NCBI GenBank assembly: GCA_030839005.1
Contig: JAUZEM010000145.1
Span: 1 to 8,336 of the forward strand
Reading direction: 5' to 3'
Length of the DNA: 8,336 nucleotides
Source: Actinomycetota bacterium
Lineage (GTDB): Bacteria > Actinomycetota > Acidimicrobiia > IMCC26256 > PALSA-610
Shown here: one piece after another, positions 4,313 to 8,336 of the stretch
Position numbering within the stretch: the stretch's first letter is position 1
How the letters are laid out: each line of letters begins with the position of its first letter
Made by a program: the position numbers and the translations under genes
Notes under the pieces: generated by a model
The model's input: the letters and a program-made list of their open reading frames with translations, nothing else
What the model was told of the DNA's origin: nothing
Database searches by the model: none

Positions 4313-5668
4313 TTACGCGCCGCTCATGGTCATCTCGCCGACGAGGAGCGTCAGACCCGCGACCGCGCCGGGCAGGAACGTGAGATCGCTGCCGACCTCC
4401 GTGATGTCGAGCAGCATGCGCTGAAGTGTCGACGCGACGGTGATCTCGCGCACCGGCTCGGCGAAGGCACCGTCGCGAACCATCAGGCCTTCCGCGCCAA
4501 CCGAGAAGTCACCGCTGATCGGGTTCGTCCCCGAGTGCAGCCCGCTCACCGATTGCACGAACAACGCCTCGCCCGCGCTGCGCAAGATCTCCTCGGGCGA
4601 CTTCGTACCGGGCTCGAGCCGGAGCGCGCGCACACCGACGCCGGGCGTCGACGAAATACCGCGCGTCGCGCTGGCAGTCGTTCCCGCACCCGAACGCCGG
4701 CCGGTGTAGACGTTGTGCAAGAAGCCCTGCATCACACCGTCGACGATGAGCGCGTTTCGGCGGGTCGGTACGCCGTCGCCGTCGAACTGCGACGCGCCGA
4801 GCGCGCGCTCGTCCGTAGGGTCGTCGATCAACTGCAAGAACGGCGCGCCGATCACCTGCCCGGCCCTACCGGCGAACAGCGAGCGTCCCTTCAACATCGA
4901 CTCACCGTTGAACGCGCTCGACAGGACGCCGAGCACCGATCGGGTCACAAGCGGGTCGAGGATCACCGGAATGCGCCGTCCCGGCACGGGCTTGGCGCCG
5001 AGCAACCGGCACGCCCGCGTCGCGGCATCACGCGGAATCGAATCCAGGTCGAGGTCGGAAAGCGTACGCCCGGCCACGAAGCCGTAGCCCGACTGCGTGC
5101 TCGAGCCGTCGTCGGCGAGCGCGACCGCCGATGCAGAACAGGTCGTCCGTCGGGAGTGCGCCTCGACGCCCAGCGAGTTTGCGAGCGCGGCCTCCGCGAA
5201 CGCGTCGCCGTAGCTCGCGGACTCGACGTTGCGGATGCGCGTGTCGGCCGCCTTGGTCGCGCGCTCGAGGTCGAGCGCGATGCGCACCTTCTCCTCGGTG
5301 GACACCGAGACGAGCTCCTCGCGCCACAGGTCCAGCGCGGGGGGCGCGGCTCCGTTGACGTCGGCGAGCGACGCGAGTCCGTACCACTCGTCCGGTTCGC
5401 CGAAGCCGGCGTTGTCGCGTGCCTCTTTCAGGGTCTCGTCGATGACGTCGGCCGCGAGCGAACCTGCCCATGCCAGCCCCTGGCGCCCGCCCGCGATGAC
5501 TCGGATGCCAACACCTTCGACGCTCGCGGTCGTGAGCGACTCGACCTCGCCGCCGAACACCTCGACATCGGTGTCGCGCGTGCGGACGACGTACGCCTCG
5601 ATCTGCTCGCCGTCGCGTGCTGCGCGCGCAACCCCGCGCGCGATCTCGAGCAGATCGCCCCGACTCAC
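4313..5668 (-). CDS. pmbA: TldE/PmbA, non-catalytic partner of the TldD/TldE protease
   Basis: PmbA (TldE) pairs with TldD to form a heterodimeric metalloprotease that degrades unfolded or small peptides; in E. coli it trims microcin B17 and degrades the antitoxin CcdA. This 451-residue subunit has the family N-terminus (IEAYVVRTRDTDVEVFGGEVESL, near residue 22), a central SAFNGESMLKGRSLFAG segment, GFLHNVYTGRRSG, and the C-terminal SGTNPISGDFSVGAEG stretch typical of PmbA. It lacks the HExxxH zinc site, as expected, because only TldD binds the metal. GTG 5668 is chosen because it overlaps the tldD stop as GTGA, the usual sign of translational coupling. The frame stays open to 5947, but that part runs through tldD in another frame and is not family-like. 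It ends 3 bp from the HAD gene. Confidence 0.93.
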   Translation of the reverse strand: MSRGDLLEIARGVARAARDGEQIEAYVVRTRDTDVEVFGGEVESLTTASVEGVGIRVIAGGRQGLAWAGSLAADVIDETLKEARDNAGFGEPDEWYGLASLADVNGAAPPALDLWREELVSVSTEEKVRIALDLERATKAADTRIRNVESASYGDAFAEAALANSLGVEAHSRRTTCSASAVALADDGSSTQSGYGFVAGRTLSDLDLDSIPRDAATRACRLLGAKPVPGRRIPVILDPLVTRSVLGVLSSAFNGESMLKGRSLFAGRAGQVIGAPFLQLIDDPTDERALGASQFDGDGVPTRRNALIVDGVMQGFLHNVYTGRRSGAGTTASATRGISSTPGVGVRALRLEPGTKSPEEILRSAGEALFVQSVSGLHSGTNPISGDFSVGAEGLMVRDGAFAEPVREITVASTLQRMLLDITEVGSDLTFLPGAVAGLTLLVGEMTMSGA

Positions 5669-7065
5669 GCCGCGGTACCGCCGACCGTCATCTCCCGCAC
5701 GAGCACCGTCGGTTGTCCCGACGACACCGGGACGCTCTGGCCCTGCTTCCCACACATGCCGGTCCACGTCTCGAAGTCGTTGCCGACCGCGTCGACCATC
5801 CGGAGCACGTCGGGACCGTTGCCGATGAGCTGCGCGGCGCGGATCGGCCGCGTGATCTCGCCTTTCTCGATGAGGTACGCCTCGGTCACGCCGAACACGA
5901 AGTCGCCCGTCGCCGGATCGACCTGGCCGCCCCCGAGCTGCACGCAATAGATCCCGAAATCGACGCTGCCGATGATGTCGTCGGGCTCGGTCGCCCCCTC
6001 GAGCACGAACGTATTGGTCATGCGGGGCATCGGCAGGTGGCGATAGCTCTCACGCCGTCCATTCCCACTCGGTGCGCGCCCTTCGTTTCGTGCGCGCACG
6101 ACGTCCCACATGTAGTCGGTGAGCACGCCGTCTTCGATCAGCACGTTGCGCCGGGCCGGGTGGCCTTCGTCATCGATCGCGAGCGTTCCCCACTCGTGCG
6201 CGTAGCCACCGTCGTCGACGAGCGTGACGAGCGGCGACGCCACCGGCCTTCCCATCTGACCCTTGAATACCGATGCGTCCTTGAAGATGTGGTCGGCCTC
6301 GAGACCGTGCCCGCACGCCTCGTGGAACAAGACGCCGCCGGCGCCGCGCTTCAGCACCACCGGAAGCCGGCCCGACGGAGCGGGCACCGCCTCGAGCAAT
6401 GTGAGCGCGCGCTGGGCGGCGCGCCGGGCGACGTCCTCGGGAGTGAAGTCGTCGAACAGCTCGAAGCCCATCGTGCGGCCGGGCGCCTCGTGCGCAGTCT
6501 GCATGCCGGTGTCGCCAGTCGCGACACAGTGCACCGAGAGACGTGTGCGAACGCGGTCGTCGTCGGCGAGCAGACCGTCAGAGTTGGCCACGAGGATGCG
6601 CCGGCGCGCATCGGCGTACGACGCGGTCACGGAGGTGACGGCACTCCCCGTGGCGCGCGCCGCCGCGTCGGCGCGCGCCAGGAGCTCGACCTTGCGGCGC
6701 TTTTCGACGTTCTCCGGCAGGACCACGTCGCCGTCGATCGGATGCGCCGACGGCGCGCCCAACGCGACCGTGCGGGTTCCGCCACCGCCGCCCCGGGCCG
6801 CACCCGCAGCAGCCTCCGCCGCGTGCAACAGCCCTGTGCGCGAGAGGTCGGCGGTGTGCGCGAAGCCCGTGGTGTCGCCGCGGACCACGCGAAGACCGGC
6901 ACCGCGGTCGCGACCGGAGACGAGCTCCTCGACGCGTCCGTCGTCGAAACGCCCGCTGGACGAACGCCGATCCTCGACGAACACCTCGGCGAAGTCGCCG
7001 CCGCTGTCCAATGCATGATCGAGCGTCGCCTGCAAAACGTCTCGTTCGATAATGGGAACGGTCAT
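5665..7065 (-). CDS. tldD: TldD, zinc-binding catalytic subunit of the TldD/TldE protease
   Basis: TldD supplies the catalytic zinc site of the TldD/TldE complex. The 466-residue product has the metalloprotease motif HEACGH at 248-253 (HExxxH), followed by GLEADHIFKDASVFKGQMG, and the conserved metal-ligand cysteine in GMCGKQGQSVPV (Cys438). Both the position near the C-terminus and the surrounding residues match the family. ATG 7065 is preferred because GAGG lies 5 nt upstream and MTVP leads straight into the conserved N-terminal domain; ATG 7080, five residues earlier, is possible. The frame stays open to 7146, but that would overlap the divergent thioesterase start. pmbA follows with a 4-bp GTGA overlap, giving equal subunit supply. 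No peptide-antibiotic (RiPP) gene is adjacent, so housekeeping peptide turnover is the simplest role. Confidence 0.94.
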   Translation of the reverse strand: MTVPIIERDVLQATLDHALDSGGDFAEVFVEDRRSSSGRFDDGRVEELVSGRDRGAGLRVVRGDTTGFAHTADLSRTGLLHAAEAAAGAARGGGGGTRTVALGAPSAHPIDGDVVLPENVEKRRKVELLARADAAARATGSAVTSVTASYADARRRILVANSDGLLADDDRVRTRLSVHCVATGDTGMQTAHEAPGRTMGFELFDDFTPEDVARRAAQRALTLLEAVPAPSGRLPVVLKRGAGGVLFHEACGHGLEADHIFKDASVFKGQMGRPVASPLVTLVDDGGYAHEWGTLAIDDEGHPARRNVLIEDGVLTDYMWDVVRARNEGRAPSGNGRRESYRHLPMPRMTNTFVLEGATEPDDIIGSVDFGIYCVQLGGGQVDPATGDFVFGVTEAYLIEKGEITRPIRAAQLIGNGPDVLRMVDAVGNDFETWTGMCGKQGQSVPVSSGQPTVLVREMTVGGTAA

Positions 7066-7133
7066 GTGCGCCTCGGGCATCTTCTGATCGCGCCAACATG
7101 CCGAGTCGGCGCCGGGCTGCCTATGGTAAGCGG
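7066..7133. other. Divergent intergenic region between tldD and the thioesterase gene
   Basis: These 68 bp must hold promoters for both directions. On the plus strand the TATGGT hexamer close to the thioesterase start is the only convincing element. On the minus strand no clear -35/-10 pair for tldD was found, only the GAGG ribosome-binding site. Confidence 0.6.
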
Positions 7134-7136
7134 GTG
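7122..7136 (+). promoter_or_regulatory. Candidate -10 giving a leaderless transcript of the thioesterase gene
   Basis: TATGGT at 7122-7127 is followed by six bases and then GTG at 7134. This is the same spacing as at the HAD gene, and again no Shine-Dalgarno is present. A transcript starting at the G of GTG would be leaderless. No -35 is evident. Confidence 0.45.
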
Positions 7137-7520
7137 GCGCTCCCATCCGGTCTCACCGCGTCGATCACGCTGAAGGTCGAAGAGGGCGACACCGCGCTCG
7201 CAATCGGCAGCGGCGACGTGCCCGTGCTCGCGACGCCCCGCCTCGTCACGCTCTTGGAGCAGGCGAGCATCCAAGCGCTCGGCGACCGCCTCGGACCCGA
7301 CAAGACGTCCGTCGGCTACGAGGTCCAGATCGCCCACCTGTCGCCCACGCCGGTGGGTTCCGAGGTGACGGCGGAAGCGACCCTGGAAGGTGTCGAGGGC
7401 CGGCGTCTCACCTTCCGCGTTTCCGTCACCGACGCTCGGGGTCTCGTCGCCGCCGGGCGCATAACCCGGGTCGTCGTGGTGCGCGATCGCTTCATCGAAC
7501 GCGCGCAATCCGAATTGTGA
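7134..7520 (+). CDS. FlK-like hotdog-fold acyl-CoA thioesterase
   Basis: A 128-residue single-hotdog protein related to fluoroacetyl-CoA thioesterase FlK. Family features are VLATPRLVTLLEQASIQAL (31-49), then G61 and IAHLSPTPVG (66-75). Counting from GTG 7134, Thr34, Glu42 and His68 keep the same spacing (8 and 26 residues) as the Thr42-Glu50-His76 catalytic triad of FlK, so hydrolytic activity is likely. Fluoroacetyl-CoA itself is not implied; most actinobacterial members have unknown acyl-CoA substrates. GTG 7134 is preferred over ATG 7098 because the 12 extra residues are Arg-rich and unlike the family, and a -10-like hexamer overlaps them. The stop overlaps the start of the crotonase gene as GTGA, so the two are translationally coupled and probably act on related acyl-CoA compounds. 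Confidence 0.87.
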   Translation: MALPSGLTASITLKVEEGDTALAIGSGDVPVLATPRLVTLLEQASIQALGDRLGPDKTSVGYEVQIAHLSPTPVGSEVTAEATLEGVEGRRLTFRVSVTDARGLVAAGRITRVVVVRDRFIERAQSEL

Positions 7521-8191
7521 CCGACCTCCTCGTCGAGCGACACGAGGCACACGCGTCACTGACCCTGAACCGTCCCGAAAGGCGCAACGCACTCTCTGTC
7601 GCATTACGTGACGCGATCAGCGACGCTCTCGACGTCCTCGCGCAGGACGATCAGATGAAATGCGTCGTGTTTGTCGGATCGGGCGCGGTTTTCTCCGCCG
7701 GCTTCGACCTCACGGAGTTCACGCGCGCCGCCGATGACGACGGATTCGCACGCGAGCTCTGGGCATCGAGCGACCGCTATCACGACACCGTGCTGCGCTT
7801 CCCGCTTCCGACCATCGCCGCCGTCAACGGACCGGCGATCGCGGGCGGGTTCGACCTCGCGATTCTGTGTGATCTGCGCATCGCGTCGACGACCGCACGG
7901 TTCTCGCATCCGGAGCGCGGCTTCGGCGACGTCGTGTACGGCCCGCTGCACGACCTCGTGGGCGGCGCGGTCGCCCGGGACTTGACGATCGGCGGGCGGG
8001 AGCTGGACGCGTACGAAGCGTTGGCCGTGCACCTCGTCGGCGAGGTAGCGGAGCCCGGCGCGCTCGCGGCGGCGACCGACGCGACGATCGACCGCGTTTG
8101 TCGCGCACCCCGCGACGTCCTCGTGCGCACGAAGGCCAAGGCGCTGCGCCGCGCCGGCTTCGGAGCTCGATCGCCGACCCTCGACCTCTGA
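7517..8191 (+). CDS. Enoyl-CoA hydratase/isomerase (crotonase) family protein, short
   Basis: A 224-residue crotonase-fold protein acting on an acyl-CoA, exact reaction unknown. The N-terminus has LNRPERRNALS (17-27). The oxyanion-hole segments are FSAGFDL (59-65) and NGPAIAGGFDL (104-114). Of the two catalytic acids of enoyl-CoA hydratase, the first (Glu in GGGCEL) is Asp113 here, while the second is kept as Glu133 in HPERGFG. The typical family length is about 255-265; the protein ends soon after the TKAKALRR segment, so the last C-terminal helices used in trimer packing are missing or reduced. No frameshift is visible. These two changes leave hydratase, isomerase or another crotonase reaction open. 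GTG 7517 overlaps the thioesterase stop by 4 bp (GTGA), which fixes the start. The next gene is convergent, 1 bp away. Confidence 0.88.
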   Translation: MTDLLVERHEAHASLTLNRPERRNALSVALRDAISDALDVLAQDDQMKCVVFVGSGAVFSAGFDLTEFTRAADDDGFARELWASSDRYHDTVLRFPLPTIAAVNGPAIAGGFDLAILCDLRIASTTARFSHPERGFGDVVYGPLHDLVGGAVARDLTIGGRELDAYEALAVHLVGEVAEPGALAAATDATIDRVCRAPRDVLVRTKAKALRRAGFGARSPTLDL

Positions 8192-8192
8192 C

Positions 8193-8336
8193 TCATGCCA
8201 GGTTGGACGACCTCGGGTACGCGTCGGCGGGATCGGTGAGAACGTTCACCAGCGACACGCCCGGCGTCGCGAAGGCGCGGTCGAGCGCGGGACCGATTTC
8301 GCCCGGCTCGTCGACGAGCTCGCCGTGGCCACCGAG
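8193..8336 (-). CDS. Thiamine-diphosphate enzyme, acetolactate-synthase-like, C-terminal fragment
   Basis: Only the last 47 residues are in the window; the gene enters from the right edge. The fragment contains LGGHGELVDEPGEIGPALDR, a GVSLVNVLTDP strand and the ending AYPRSSNLA. This is the typical C-terminal end of the PYR/PP-type thiamine-diphosphate enzymes (acetolactate synthase, oxalyl-CoA decarboxylase, 2-hydroxyacyl-CoA lyase and relatives). The VNVLTDP...YPRSSNL ending is common in actinobacterial proteins annotated as acetolactate-synthase-like. The metal- and cofactor-binding GDG...N motif lies outside, so the reaction cannot be assigned. It converges on the crotonase gene with a single base between stop codons. 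Confidence 0.82.
   Translation of the reverse strand, partial: LGGHGELVDEPGEIGPALDRAFATPGVSLVNVLTDPADAYPRSSNLA

Noticed and set aside
5669..5947. In-frame upstream extension of pmbA, making a 544-residue protein
   Set aside because: The extra 93 residues are Arg-rich, lie inside tldD in another frame, and do not resemble the family. GTG 5668 overlaps the tldD stop and starts at the conserved N-terminus.
7098..7133. Upstream ATG start for the thioesterase gene
   Set aside because: The added 12 residues are basic and not family-like, no ribosome-binding site precedes the ATG, and the -10-like hexamer lies inside this segment.
7066..7146. Longer tldD reading frame starting at 7146
   Set aside because: It would overlap the divergent thioesterase start and add 27 residues without family similarity; ATG 7065 has a GAGG ribosome-binding site.

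Overview
This window is GC-rich bacterial chromosome, densely packed and consistent with a high-GC actinobacterium, perhaps of the Acidimicrobiia type. The reasons are the strong G/C third-position bias, frequent GTG starts, two probable leaderless starts, GTGA start/stop overlaps and a HrcA/CIRCE-type operator. The lineage is inference; no phylogenetic marker is present. I see no mobile element, CRISPR array, tRNA or rRNA.

Layout. (1) 1-1176, minus strand: plsY (membrane glycerol-3-phosphate acyltransferase) followed 9 bp later by galU (UDP-glucose pyrophosphorylase), which runs off the left edge. (2) 1177-1315: divergent intergenic region with a perfect CIRCE-like inverted repeat just upstream of the plus-strand genes. 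(3) 1316-2546, plus strand: a small FmdB-type zinc-ribbon protein with a Ser/Gly-rich tail, then an S-methyl-5'-thioadenosine phosphorylase of methionine salvage. (4) 2547-2821: a non-coding stretch with two strong hairpins, a candidate promoter and a leader rich in TTCCC/GGGAA dyads. (5) 2822-3487, plus: a short membrane-anchored SAF-domain protein related to the pilus protein CpaB/RcpC. (6) 3590-4309, plus: a HAD-superfamily hydrolase, probably leaderless. (7) 4313-7065, minus: the tldD-pmbA pair encoding the TldD/TldE protease, translationally coupled, convergent with the HAD gene. (8) 7134-8191, plus: a FlK-like hotdog thioesterase and a short crotonase-family protein, coupled by a GTGA overlap. 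(9) 8193-8336, minus: the C-terminal end of a thiamine-diphosphate enzyme, convergent with the crotonase gene.

Most genes are housekeeping or central metabolism: phospholipid synthesis, nucleotide-sugar supply, methylthioadenosine salvage, peptide turnover and acyl-CoA chemistry. From memory, the order fmdB / MTA phosphorylase / SAF protein recurs in other actinobacteria, so it may be a conserved neighbourhood. I found no wholly new multi-gene system. The best leads are regulatory: a heat-shock-type CIRCE operator placed before fmdB-mtnP, a structured leader before the SAF gene, and two genes with the same -10-to-GTG leaderless geometry.
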